Origin: Eggerthella timonensis
Lineage (GTDB): Bacteria > Actinomycetota > Coriobacteriia > Coriobacteriales > Eggerthellaceae
Length of the DNA stretch: 64,000 nucleotides
Assembly: GCF_900184265.1 (NCBI RefSeq)
Contig: NZ_FXXA01000002.1
Location: 3,145,983-3,209,982, forward strand
Direction of reading: 5' to 3'
Position 1 is the first letter of the stretch. Each line of letters starts with the position of its first letter. Position numbers and translations under genes: made by a program. The notes under the pieces are model-generated. The model saw only the letters and a program-made list of their open reading frames with translations, was not told where the DNA came from and did no database searches. Shown here one piece after another: positions 8,721 to 17,096 of this stretch.

Positions 8721-8780
8721 GTTGCCGCCTGACGTGGCACGATGCTAGGATCGACCCAAACGAGCGAAGGAGGGGAGACG

Positions 8781-9557
8781 ATGCAGATGAACCGCAGCAA
8801 ACGTGCGATGGTCGGCGCCGTCTGCCTGATCGCCATCGCGCTCGTCATGGGCTGGTTCGTGGGGCGCTACATCCCGGGGACGCCGCACGAGCCCGAGCCC
8901 CGCATCGGCGATGGGCTCTATTCCGAAACCGGGTACGCTGCAAGCAAGATCATGGACCTCGCGCCCGGCTCCACGCTGAAAGCCCGCGGCATCACGCAGG
9001 GAAAAGCCTACAACGGCAGGCCGGAAGAGATAGTGCAGGCGATACCGCCTGAGATAGAGGAAGCCTGGAAAGAAGCGGGCGAGTGGGAATACGACGCTCC
9101 GGACTTCGACCTGTCCGTGAGCCAGATCAAGGTGATCTCGGCCAAGAGCTTCGCCGACTGGTATCCCGAGTACGCCGGAACCGACTACCCCGCCTACGAC
9201 AGCAGCAAGCTCGTCGCGGCCACCGTCCTGGTCACCAACGTCTCGTCCGAGGCGATCGACCTACAGCGCGATTTCCCCATGCATAATTTCTCCCTATGGG
9301 GCGAGAACCTCGACTACATCGACGACAGCCTCGGCGCGGGCGCGCGCCTGGACGACGCGTACTACTTCGCGAACGAGATCTACAGGTCGGGACAAGACGC
9401 AGTCGAACCCGGCGAATCGGTCGAGATCATCCTGCCGTTCAAGGTCAACAAGAACGCCCTCAAGGACCAGAACGCGTTCGACAACCTCGACCCGTCCGAC
9501 TTCTGCCTGCAACTGGTTGATTTCGACTCCGGCACCGCCTATCGCCTGTGGTTGTAA
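8781..9557 (+). CDS. Exported membrane-anchored protein of unknown function
   Basis: The ATG at 8781 is chosen because AAGGAGGGG lies at 8767-8774; an upstream in-frame ATG at 8742 has no ribosome site and falls in the promoter. The 258-residue product has one N-terminal membrane helix (about residues 9-27). The rest is an acidic, Tyr- and Asp-rich extracytoplasmic domain. The part from about residue 110 (KVISAKSFADW, then LVAATVLVTNVSSEAID) reads like an immunoglobulin-like beta fold, as in DUF4352-type lipoproteins, but I cannot assign a family. It shares a near-identical regulatory site and promoter with the ABC operon and is probably part of that system. Confidence 0.78.
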   Translation: MQMNRSKRAMVGAVCLIAIALVMGWFVGRYIPGTPHEPEPRIGDGLYSETGYAASKIMDLAPGSTLKARGITQGKAYNGRPEEIVQAIPPEIEEAWKEAGEWEYDAPDFDLSVSQIKVISAKSFADWYPEYAGTDYPAYDSSKLVAATVLVTNVSSEAIDLQRDFPMHNFSLWGENLDYIDDSLGAGARLDDAYYFANEIYRSGQDAVEPGESVEIILPFKVNKNALKDQNAFDNLDPSDFCLQLVDFDSGTAYRLWL

Positions 9558-9571
9558 CCCTTTTCAGGTAC

Positions 9572-9630
9572 ACATCTTCGCTCCCAAAACACGCCACAGC
9601 AGCTGTGGCGTGTTTTGGGAGCGAAGATGT
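9572..9630. repeat. Long perfect hairpin, copy 1 (29-bp arms)
   Basis: Positions 9572-9600 and 9602-9630 are perfect reverse complements around a single A. The core is AAAACACGCCACAGC facing GCTGTGGCGTGTTTT, so each strand has a GC stem followed by TTTT, which would work as a terminator in both directions. The outer arms add a TTCGCTCC block. A near-identical copy at 10811-10867 lies on the other side of the AbiEi-like gene. Confidence 0.9.
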
Positions 9631-9727
9631 TCTTTACGCACTTCCAGCCACACCGCGCTGAGCCATCTCTTCGCGCCATGAGACAATAGGAGACCTGACC
9701 CAACCGGGCACCGAGGGCGGTGGCACG

Positions 9728-10825
9728 ATGCCGAAAACCAACGACAAGGAAATGGCCTCCCTCTTCTCGCGCTCCGAGAAGAGATCGACGTGCGTCGTGC
9801 CGCCGAACGCGCGCGTTCGCGAAAGCCTGCGTCGCCAAGTGGAGCAAGGGAAGGCCGTCCGCCCGGCAAAGGGAATCTATGCACGGTCGTCGTACTGGTG
9901 CTCGCTGCCGAAGCACCAACAGGCACTCCACCTTATGAGGGCGCTGCAAGAGCTGCATCCCAACTGGGTCTTCTGCCACGAATCGGCTGCGCTCGCGTTC
10001 GGGCTTCCTATCTCGCTGGATCGCGCGGATACGATCCACGTGGTCACTTCGCGCGCGAATCGTAACGCGTCGTGCGGCGCAATCAGCTGGCACATCGTGG
10101 ACAACGACAAACCTGTAACGGTACACGGCCTCCGCGTCACATCGCTCGCACGTACCGCATACGACTGTATGCGTACGTCGGATTTCAAATATGCGCTGGC
10201 CGCGGCAGACGGCGCACTGCGCCTCACGGGAGAACGGCCGAGCTCGTTCGTATCCCGTTTCAAGCGTATGAACAAGGGGCATGCTGGGGTTCGCCACGCC
10301 CTCAGGACGATGTACTACGCCGATGCACGCAGCGAAAGCGCCGGGGAGTCCTTCGCACGGGCAACCATGATCGAGCTGGGATTCGCGCTGCCGCAGCTTC
10401 AGGTCGAGCTTCCTCAGCCCCTCAATCGGGGGCATGCGTATCGCGTCGATTTCCTCTGGACGCGGTTGGACGGCAGCAAGGTCATCGGAGAGTTCGACGG
10501 AATGCAGAAATACGAGGACGCCGCGCTGCGCAAAGGGAGATCTTCGCTACGAGTTCTCGCCGACGAACAGCATCGAGAATCCCGGCTCACACTGTACGGC
10601 ATGCCGATCATGCGATTCTCCTACAGAGACGTGATGGAGCCGAACACCTTCGAGACTCTGCTCAGGCGTTACGGCATCCCGCAAAGCCACGAGGTTGCAC
10701 GAAAGGAGCGCCGACTTGCACGTTCGAAATCGCTTGAAGCGCTGATGTTCACCGTCGAGTCGCTCGCCGATCCGACGAGCGACCTCGCGATCACGTCCCC
10801 ATCGGAGGCCGATCTTCGCTCCTAA
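9728..10825 (+). CDS. AbiEi-like protein with C-terminal DUF559/PD-(D/E)XK-like domain
   Basis: The 365-residue protein begins with a region like the winged-helix AbiEi antitoxin (LRRQVEQGKAVRPAKGIYAR at about 36-55, then a segment with SAALAFGLPI). Its C-terminal part (about 238-315) has VDFLW, then IGEFDGMQKY, then a conserved basic/hydrophobic tail. That spacing is typical of DUF559-like restriction-endonuclease folds (D...EFDG..KY). Standalone proteins of this kind, annotated as type IV toxin-antitoxin AbiEi family, are common in Actinobacteria. No AbiEii nucleotidyltransferase toxin is adjacent. The stop codon lies inside the left arm of the second long hairpin, which is odd. A defence role is only inferred from family. 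Confidence 0.7.
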   Translation: MPKTNDKEMASLFSRSEKRSTCVVPPNARVRESLRRQVEQGKAVRPAKGIYARSSYWCSLPKHQQALHLMRALQELHPNWVFCHESAALAFGLPISLDRADTIHVVTSRANRNASCGAISWHIVDNDKPVTVHGLRVTSLARTAYDCMRTSDFKYALAAADGALRLTGERPSSFVSRFKRMNKGHAGVRHALRTMYYADARSESAGESFARATMIELGFALPQLQVELPQPLNRGHAYRVDFLWTRLDGSKVIGEFDGMQKYEDAALRKGRSSLRVLADEQHRESRLTLYGMPIMRFSYRDVMEPNTFETLLRRYGIPQSHEVARKERRLARSKSLEALMFTVESLADPTSDLAITSPSEADLRS

Positions 10826-10867
10826 AACACGCCACAGCCGCTGTGGCGTGTTTTAGGAGCGAAGATC
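10811..10867. repeat. Long perfect hairpin, copy 2 (28-bp arms)
   Basis: Positions 10811-10838 and 10840-10867 are perfect reverse complements around a single C. Compared with copy 1, the arms differ by one compensated pair (C in copy 1, T in copy 2, with the matching change opposite) and by the central base. The left arm contains the last codons and TAA of the AbiEi-like gene. It also lies downstream of nadK, where it could terminate that transcript. Confidence 0.9.
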
Positions 10868-10911
10868 CGACCGGAGACACCTTGTCGACCGACAGCGTCG
10901 AACGTCGCCTC

Positions 10912-11808
10912 TTAGAAGAACACCTTGGCGGCGTGCTCGTAGAAGCCTTCGCGCTGGTAGCGTAGCAGCGTGGTGGGGGCGGTGCCGCGGGCGACGTAGA
11001 TGCGCTTCACCGGCGCGTCGAATGTGAGCAGCTCGCCGTCGGCGAACAGGGTGGCCTCGCGAGGGTCGCGGTTGAGCGACAGGTCCATCTCCACCACGTC
11101 GTTGGCCGCCGTCACGATGGCACGCGAGTGCAGCGTGTGGGGCGCCAGCGGGACGGCCACCAACCCGTTGAAGCCGGGCGCCACGAGCGGCCCGCCCGCC
11201 GACAGCGCGTAGGCCGTCGAGCCGGTGGCCGTGGCCACCACCAGGCCGTCGCCGCGCATGTCGGCGATGTGGTCGCCCGAGATGCTCAAGCCGAAGTCGA
11301 TGATGCGGCCGTTCGCGCCGCGCGTCACGGCCAGCTCGTTGAGCGCGAAGAACGTGCGGGCAGGATCGTCGAAGTCGGGCACGGCCGCATCGCTGTCGTC
11401 GTCCCACGGGTCGACCTCGCCCTCGCACACCACGTCGATGCGCAGGTTCGTGCGCTGCTCGGCCACCACGTCGCCGGCCAGCGCGGACGACACGATGGCG
11501 ATCACGCCGTCGTCGCTCGAATTCGCCAGAAAACCCAGCCGCCCGAAGTTGATGCCGAGGATAGGCACGCCCGACGTGCCGATCTGGCGCGCCGTGCGCA
11601 GGATGGTTCCGTCGCCGCCGAGCACCACCGTCATCGCGACGCCCGCCGCCAGCGCCGCGTTCACGCCTTCATGGTCGCAGCGGCACGAGAGATCGGACGA
11701 ATCGACCAGCGTATACTCGAGGCCCTGCGTCGCAAGGTACGTCGCGAGCAGCAGCGATGCGTCCACCGCTTGCGAGTTGGAATTATTGCGTACGATGAGG
11801 ATGTGCAT
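10912..11808 (-). CDS. nadK: NAD kinase
   Basis: NAD kinase makes NADP+ from NAD+ and ATP (or polyphosphate) in the cytoplasm. The 298-residue sequence has the GGDGT loop at 64-68, followed by GVPILGINFGRLGFL, the NELAVTRG block and GSTAYALSAGGPLVAP, all diagnostic of the family. An acidic insert (VDPWDDDSDAAVPDFDD, about residues 132-148) sits before the NE motif. Length is normal. The gene is divergent from murJ with overlapping promoter elements between them, and its downstream side runs into the long hairpin at 10811-10867. Confidence 0.97.
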   Translation of the reverse strand: MHILIVRNNSNSQAVDASLLLATYLATQGLEYTLVDSSDLSCRCDHEGVNAALAAGVAMTVVLGGDGTILRTARQIGTSGVPILGINFGRLGFLANSSDDGVIAIVSSALAGDVVAEQRTNLRIDVVCEGEVDPWDDDSDAAVPDFDDPARTFFALNELAVTRGANGRIIDFGLSISGDHIADMRGDGLVVATATGSTAYALSAGGPLVAPGFNGLVAVPLAPHTLHSRAIVTAANDVVEMDLSLNRDPREATLFADGELLTFDAPVKRIYVARGTAPTTLLRYQREGFYEHAAKVFF

Positions 11809-11831
11809 GAAGGTCTTCTTTCCGGGTTTGC

Positions 11832-11849
11832 TATGATGGGGCCATTATA
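11832..11849. promoter_or_regulatory. Divergent -10 elements of murJ and nadK
   Basis: TATGAT at 11832-11837 points towards murJ, and ATTATA at 11844-11849 is TATAAT on the other strand, towards nadK. The -35 boxes are weak on both sides. The two elements are only six bases apart, so the promoters must interfere. Confidence 0.45.
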
Positions 11850-11875
11850 TCCGAAGCATGAGGAAGCGTCCGTCC

Positions 11876-13972
11876 ATGTCCGACAAGCTCGCACGAGCTC
11901 AACACACGCGCGTTGCCGAACCGGCACCGGAGCAGCCCGCCGCGCCTCAGCGCCCCCAACGCACCCACGCGCGCGCTGCCGACCCGGGCTCCACGTCGGA
12001 AATCAGAGTAGGCGGCCGCCACGCCGGCCTCGACCGCACCGCCATCGCGGCGGCCGTGGCCCAGCAGGTGGTACCCAAGCCGCAGCCGCGGCTCGACCCC
12101 ACCAGCGCGAAAGCCCGCCTGCGCGCGGCCGCGCCGGGGGAAACCTCCGAGATCCACATCGGCGGCCGCCACGCCGGCCCCGATCGCACCCGCGACCCCT
12201 TCGAGCCCTCGACGCCCGACCCGCGCGAGCGCGAGCGCGCACGCGTCGCCCCGGCGATGCCCAGCTCGCGCGCCGAGCGCGCCGCGTTCCCCGGATCGAC
12301 CTCGGAGCTGCCCATCATCAGCAAGCACGCCGGCGCCGACCGCACGCTCGCCCGCGTCGAGCAGCCCGAGCCCGAGGATGCCACGTCCGCCGTCGGATCG
12401 TCGGCCGCGCTCATGAGCATATGCACCATGCTCTCGCGCATCACCGGCTTCGCCCGCACCTGGGTCATGGCCTTCGCGCTGGGATCCACCCTGCTGTCGA
12501 GCTCCTACCAGGTGGCGAACAACCTGCCGAACCAGCTGTACGAGCTGGTGGTGGGCGGCATGCTGGTCACGGCATTCCTTCCGGTATATATGTCGGTGAA
12601 GAAGAAGCTCGGGCGCGACGCCTCCAACCGCTACGCGTCGAACCTGCTCACCATCGTGGTGCTGTTCCTCGGCGTGGTGTCGGCGCTGTGCATGGCCTTC
12701 CCCAGCGTGGCCATCTACACGCAAAGCTTCTACTCCGACCAGAACGAGATGGCCCAGTCGGTGTTCTTCTTCCAGTTCTTCGCGATACAGATCGTGATGT
12801 ACGGTGCCACCGCTATCGTATCGGGCCTGCTCAACGCCAATCGCGACTACCTCTGGTCGTCCATCGCGCCCGTGGCGAACAACGTCATCGTCATCACAAC
12901 CTTCGTGCTGTACGCCATCGTGGCGCCGCAGAACCAGGAGTTCGCGCTGTACATCATCGCGTTCGGCAACCCGCTGGGCGTGTTCGTGCAGCTGGCCATC
13001 CAGCTGCCGGCGCTCAAGAAGAACGGCATCCGCGTGCGCCCGCGCATCGACCTGCGCGACCCTTCGCTGCGCGAGACGGTGGCCATCGGCGTGCCGGCCG
13101 TGTTCGTCATGCTGTGCTCGCTCATCGTGGTGTCGGTGCAAAACGCGGCATCGTACGGCTTCGCCGACAACGGTCCGTCCATCCTGCTGTACGCGCGCCA
13201 GTGGTTCACGCTCCCCTACGCGTTCTTGGCGGTGCCCATCACCACCGCCATGTTCACCGAGCTCGCCGACATGCAGGCCGAAGGCGACGCGGAGGGGGTG
13301 AAGCGCGGCATCGTCGGCGGCACGAACCAGATCCTGTTCTTCATGATCCCCTTCGCGCTGTACCTCATGGTGTTCTCGTTGCCGCTGGTCACCCTCTACC
13401 ACGCCGGGGCCTTCACAATGGAGAACGTCTCGTCCATCGCCACGTACATGTCCGTGCTCGCGTTCGCGCTGCCTGTGTACGGCGTGAACACGTACCTGCA
13501 GAAGATATTCTCGAGCCTGAGGAAAATGGGCGTCTTCGCCGTGTTCAACTTCGTGGCCGGCGCGGCGCAGATCGCACTCACCATGTACGGCGCGTCGAAC
13601 GTGGGGCGTTTCCCCATCGAGGTCATCGCGGTAGCCGAAGTGCTGTTCTACGTGGTGGCCGACGTGTGCCTGTTCGTCTACCTGCGGCGCCGCCTGGGAC
13701 CGTTCGGCTTGCGCTCGGTGGCGAAGGCATGCCTGGGCGGCCTCGTGTTCGGTGGCCTGGGCGCGGCGGCAGGCGGCGGCGTGCTGTTCGCGCTGCAGAC
13801 ATTCGTAGCCCCGCTGTCGGGCTCGATCCCGCAGGCGCTCGCCTACGTGCTGGTCGGCGGCATCGTGGCGCTCGTGGTGACGTTCGGCCTGTCCATCAAG
13901 CTGCACGTGCCCGAGGCGGCCTTCGTCAGCTCCATCGCAAACAAGGTGAAGGGCAAGCTAGGTCGCGGGTAG
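11876..13972 (+). CDS. murJ: Lipid II flippase MurJ/MviN with long N-terminal extension
   Basis: MurJ moves lipid II across the membrane for peptidoglycan synthesis. From about residue 178 on the sequence is a typical MVF-family membrane protein (SRITGFARTWVMAF, then SSYQVANNLPNQLYELVVGGMLV) with about 14 helices. The first ~175 residues are extra: hydrophilic, Pro/Arg/Ala-rich and holding three copies of PGxTSE(I/L)xxxxxHAGxDRT at about 37-55, 87-105 and 139-157. The start at 11876 has AGGAAG nine bases upstream; an in-frame ATG at 11858 would add six residues. Total length is 698 against about 510-550 for ordinary homologues. Confidence 0.92.
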   Translation: MSDKLARAQHTRVAEPAPEQPAAPQRPQRTHARAADPGSTSEIRVGGRHAGLDRTAIAAAVAQQVVPKPQPRLDPTSAKARLRAAAPGETSEIHIGGRHAGPDRTRDPFEPSTPDPRERERARVAPAMPSSRAERAAFPGSTSELPIISKHAGADRTLARVEQPEPEDATSAVGSSAALMSICTMLSRITGFARTWVMAFALGSTLLSSSYQVANNLPNQLYELVVGGMLVTAFLPVYMSVKKKLGRDASNRYASNLLTIVVLFLGVVSALCMAFPSVAIYTQSFYSDQNEMAQSVFFFQFFAIQIVMYGATAIVSGLLNANRDYLWSSIAPVANNVIVITTFVLYAIVAPQNQEFALYIIAFGNPLGVFVQLAIQLPALKKNGIRVRPRIDLRDPSLRETVAIGVPAVFVMLCSLIVVSVQNAASYGFADNGPSILLYARQWFTLPYAFLAVPITTAMFTELADMQAEGDAEGVKRGIVGGTNQILFFMIPFALYLMVFSLPLVTLYHAGAFTMENVSSIATYMSVLAFALPVYGVNTYLQKIFSSLRKMGVFAVFNFVAGAAQIALTMYGASNVGRFPIEVIAVAEVLFYVVADVCLFVYLRRRLGPFGLRSVAKACLGGLVFGGLGAAAGGGVLFALQTFVAPLSGSIPQALAYVLVGGIVALVVTFGLSIKLHVPEAAFVSSIANKVKGKLGRG

Positions 13973-14033
13973 CGTCAGCGCCTGTCGCAAAACGGGCGCG
14001 AGCAAGCACGCAAGCGAGCACAGGGGAGGTGCC

Positions 14034-14939
14034 GTGGAGCTGCATCAGTTGAGATACATGTCGGCGGTGGCGCATTGCGGGAGCGTGGCAAGGGCCGCAG
14101 AGGAGCTGTTCGTCTCCAAGCAGGCCGTTTCCAAGGCGATCCGCGCGCTCGAGCACGAAGCGGGCTTCGAGCTGTTCGACCGCGGCGAGCGCATGCACCC
14201 CACCGACGAAGGCCTGCAGTTCCTCGCGCACGCCGACGCAGTGCTGCGCAAGCTCGACGAGATCGACCGATTCGTCCAAGAGCGCAAGACGGGCGACAAG
14301 GCCCAAGAATCGCTCGCCGTCGCATTCAAGTCGTTCCCGCTCGACTATCTGTTCTTCAACGGCGGGCACGAGACGGTGGCGCTCGTCAACGAGTTCGCCG
14401 CCCGGACGCCCGGCTGCGCCGTCTCGACGTTCAAGATGTCCGACACCGCCATCCTGAACGCCCTCGAGGAGGAGGTCATCGACCTCGGCTTCGTCCACGG
14501 CGCGTACAAGCGCCCGGGCATCAAGCTGCTCGCTCTCGGCCCCGTGGAAACGCGGGCGATCACGCTGCGCGGCAACCTGCTGTGCGAGCGCGCGCCCCTC
14601 GCGATAGCCGACCTCGAAGGGGTCCCTATCAGGAGCCCCTTCGATTTCGACCTGTTCACCACCGGCTTCGTGGCGGCCTGCCACGCCCGCGGCTTCAACC
14701 CGCTGTTTTGCGAGGTGCCGCTCAACGACGACGCCATCGACGCGTTCTGCAGCGGCGGCGGGGTGCATCTGCAACCCTACGACCCCTGCATGGAGGAGGC
14801 CTACCCGCAGTCGGTCTTCATGCCGTTTTGCCCGAACGACCGGATCGACCTCCCCCTGTGCCTCGCCTACCGCGAGACGCTCGCGAAGCCGTTGGCGCTC
14901 AAGCTGGTCAGCTTCATCCGCAACGGCGCGCGGCGCTGA
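14034..14939 (+). CDS. LysR-family transcriptional regulator
   Basis: The start is a GTG behind GGGGAGG at 14023-14029. The 301-residue protein has the LysR winged helix at about 1-60 (MELHQLRYMSAVAHCGSVARAAEELFVSKQAVSKAIRALE) and an effector-binding part of about 85-295. It is convergent with the FAD-dependent oxidoreductase gene at 14988-16841, separated by a GC-rich inverted repeat. LysR genes in this lineage often accompany such reductases, but those are usually divergent, so control of the neighbour is only a guess. The effector part has several Cys residues but no recognisable ligand signature. Confidence 0.9.
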   Translation: MELHQLRYMSAVAHCGSVARAAEELFVSKQAVSKAIRALEHEAGFELFDRGERMHPTDEGLQFLAHADAVLRKLDEIDRFVQERKTGDKAQESLAVAFKSFPLDYLFFNGGHETVALVNEFAARTPGCAVSTFKMSDTAILNALEEEVIDLGFVHGAYKRPGIKLLALGPVETRAITLRGNLLCERAPLAIADLEGVPIRSPFDFDLFTTGFVAACHARGFNPLFCEVPLNDDAIDAFCSGGGVHLQPYDPCMEEAYPQSVFMPFCPNDRIDLPLCLAYRETLAKPLALKLVSFIRNGARR

Positions 14940-14940
14940 G

Positions 14941-14977
14941 GCCGGGCGCGCGGCGCGAGGACGCGGGCGCGCCCGGC
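14941..14977. terminator. GC-rich inverted repeat between convergent genes
   Basis: GCCGGGCGCGC (14941-14951) pairs with GCGCGCCCGGC (14967-14977). It fills the gap between the convergent LysR and FAD reductase genes and probably limits read-through both ways, although neither strand has a U-tract. Confidence 0.4.
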
Positions 14978-14987
14978 GCATCGGGCG

Positions 14988-16841
14988 CTAGGCGTCCAGC
15001 AGCGATTTCGCCGCGATCCACCCGGTGATCCAGCTCGTGCCTACGCCGCCGAACACCGTCGAGTTCCAGAAGCAGCCGTAGTTCGCCTCGCCGGACAGCC
15101 CGCCGGCCGTGGTCGCGTTCGCGTACAGACCGTCGATGAGCGTGCCGTCTTCGCGCATGACCTGCAGACGTTCGTCGGTGCGCAGGCCGCACATGGTCTT
15201 CGCCATCTGGCTGCCCACGATGGCGCCGTAGAACGGCGGATCCTGCACGGGATGCAGCCACGTCGGATCGTACGGCGTGGACATCTCCTCGTCGACGCCC
15301 TTCGCGCACAGCTCGTTGTACTCCTTCACGGCGCGCACCAGCACGTCGCGGTCGAGCAACAGCATATCGGCCAGCTCCTCGATGGTGTCGGCTTTCTTCA
15401 CGGCGCCGCGCTCCACCGCCTCGTCCACCTCGGCCAGCCAATCCGCCGACACGAGGCCCTTCGTGTCGATGAGCGTGCTGGCGTCGGTGATGGGGATGCG
15501 GTTACGGTCGGTGCCCTCGTCGGTGAGCACGTTCTTCTCGAACACGGTGGTCGGGAAGTTCGAGTCGCAGATGGAGTACACGTGGTGCCCTACGGCCGAC
15601 ATCCACGCGGCGCAGTTGCTGAGGTCGCCCATCTGCCCGCCCGGGTTCGCAAACAGCTCCTGCGTGGCTGCGAAGTACGGCTGGCGGTTGCCGCGCTTGT
15701 CGATGATGAGCCACGGGTTGTGGAACAGCTGGCGCTCGCCGTGCCAGAAGTAGTGCCAGAACTGACCGTCGCCGCCCGCCGTCTCCTCGTCGATGGCTCC
15801 TTCCCAGCAGCTCCAGGAGTCGAAGCCGGAGAAATCGGCGCCCATGCCCAGACCCATGCGGAACGCCTCGCCCGTGTGCGACGGCATAGGGCCGCCCTGC
15901 ACGGTGCCTTCGTAGGCGCTCGGCAGGTAGGCGCGGATGAGGTCGCGGTTCATGCCGAAGCCGCCCGCGCATAGGATGACGCCTTTCGATGCCTTGACGT
16001 AGCGCTCTTCGCCGTCCGTCCCCTTCGCGACGACGCCAACCACGCGGTCGCCGTCGGCGACGAGCTTCTCGCACTTCGTCGACAGGCGAATGTCGGCGCC
16101 CGCCGCCAGCGCGACGGCCTCCATGGCGTTCGTGGGGTTGTTCATGCCCAGCACGACGCTCTGCTTGCCGCTATGGACGTCGGCATCGTGCCAGATGGGG
16201 CCGAAGCACTCCATGTTCATGCCGTCCTGCTCCATGATCCAGTCGCACGCTGCGCCCGACATGAGCAGCTGGTTCATGAGGAACTTCTCGTCGATGGAGT
16301 ACGCGTTCTGTTCCTCGTACATGCGAGTGAACGCCTTGGCATCGGGCGGGAACGCGGGCACGCCGAACTCGAGCGCGTTCTGGTCCTTCGAGCCGCCGAA
16401 CACGTTGGCGAAGGTACAGGCGTGACGGCTCGCACCGCCCACCTGGCCCTCCTTCTCGATACCGATGACCTTGAGCCCCTGCTGCGCGAGAAACGCCGTG
16501 GCCACGATTCCGCCGCCGCCCACGCCGACGATGACCACGTCGGCCTCGTCGTCCCAGGAAGCCGGCGGCTCGACCGGCAGTATGGGCGCCGCGTCGGGCA
16601 GGTTGGCGTCGTGCACGCGCTCGACGAGCCGCGCGGTCACCTCGTCGGCAGGCGCGGCAGCGTCGGCCGCCTGCGCCTTCTTGGACGATGCCGGCGCGGC
16701 CGCGCATCCCGAGAGCGCCATCCCGCCTAGCGCGGCGACGCTGGCGGCCAGGCCGCCCTTGACGAACGTCCTGCGCGAGAAGCCGCCGTTCGCGTTCGCG
16801 TTGTCCGATTCCCCATGATTCGTTGATGTAGACGTATCCAC
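14988..16841 (-). CDS. Tat-exported FAD-dependent reductase, fumarate reductase/flavocytochrome c superfamily
   Basis: The start is the GTG at 16841, set by GGAGGG a few bases upstream. The 617-residue product opens with a twin-arginine signal (SRRTFVKGGLAASVAAL) ending in a lipobox-like ALSGC. An FAD-binding Rossmann motif follows (VIVGVGGGGIVATAFLAQQG, about residues 85-104, then IEKEGQVGGAS). The C-terminus has the usual GLYANATTAGGLSG FAD contact. There is no FMN-binding domain and no heme site, so electrons must come from a separate carrier. Eggerthellaceae have many such reductases, which reduce activated C=C or related bonds in diet- or host-derived acceptors. The substrate is unknown. 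Confidence 0.9.
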   Translation of the reverse strand: MDTSTSTNHGESDNANANGGFSRRTFVKGGLAASVAALGGMALSGCAAAPASSKKAQAADAAAPADEVTARLVERVHDANLPDAAPILPVEPPASWDDEADVVIVGVGGGGIVATAFLAQQGLKVIGIEKEGQVGGASRHACTFANVFGGSKDQNALEFGVPAFPPDAKAFTRMYEEQNAYSIDEKFLMNQLLMSGAACDWIMEQDGMNMECFGPIWHDADVHSGKQSVVLGMNNPTNAMEAVALAAGADIRLSTKCEKLVADGDRVVGVVAKGTDGEERYVKASKGVILCAGGFGMNRDLIRAYLPSAYEGTVQGGPMPSHTGEAFRMGLGMGADFSGFDSWSCWEGAIDEETAGGDGQFWHYFWHGERQLFHNPWLIIDKRGNRQPYFAATQELFANPGGQMGDLSNCAAWMSAVGHHVYSICDSNFPTTVFEKNVLTDEGTDRNRIPITDASTLIDTKGLVSADWLAEVDEAVERGAVKKADTIEELADMLLLDRDVLVRAVKEYNELCAKGVDEEMSTPYDPTWLHPVQDPPFYGAIVGSQMAKTMCGLRTDERLQVMREDGTLIDGLYANATTAGGLSGEANYGCFWNSTVFGGVGTSWITGWIAAKSLLDA

Positions 16842-17033
16842 GTGATCCCTCCGGTCACTCGAATGTATGCGATGCCCGAGCCGCACAAGGCCCGGCATCG
16901 TCGCTTGATGCCCCTCGAGGTGATGCTTCGTTCAACACGTGTTTCAGCGCTGTCAGCGTACCACGCCCCGCACGCAGCCCCCGTCATGCATGCATTGACG
17001 AGGGGGCAACTTCTCGTTGTCGGGGAGGGACGC

Positions 17034-17058
17034 AAAACGACCGCCCGAAGGCGGTCGT
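17034..17058 (-). terminator. Rho-independent terminator after asnB
   Basis: On the minus strand the stem ACGACCGCC/GGCGGTCGT with a tetraloop is followed by TTTT. It sits about 40 bases past the asnB stop. Confidence 0.8.
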
Positions 17059-17096
17059 CGACAGGGCGAAATGCGCGCAATACGCGCGAAGAGGCC

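Noticed and set aside
8742-8780. Longer N-terminus for the 8781 gene
   Set aside because: The ATG at 8742 lies in the promoter -10 region; the strong ribosome site is at 8767-8774.
11128-14052. Very long open frames over murJ and over lhr (for example 42381-45761 plus strand) with Arg/Pro-rich products
   Set aside because: These are shadows of real genes in GC-rich DNA: no motifs, skewed composition, and they are opposite or out of frame with well-supported genes.
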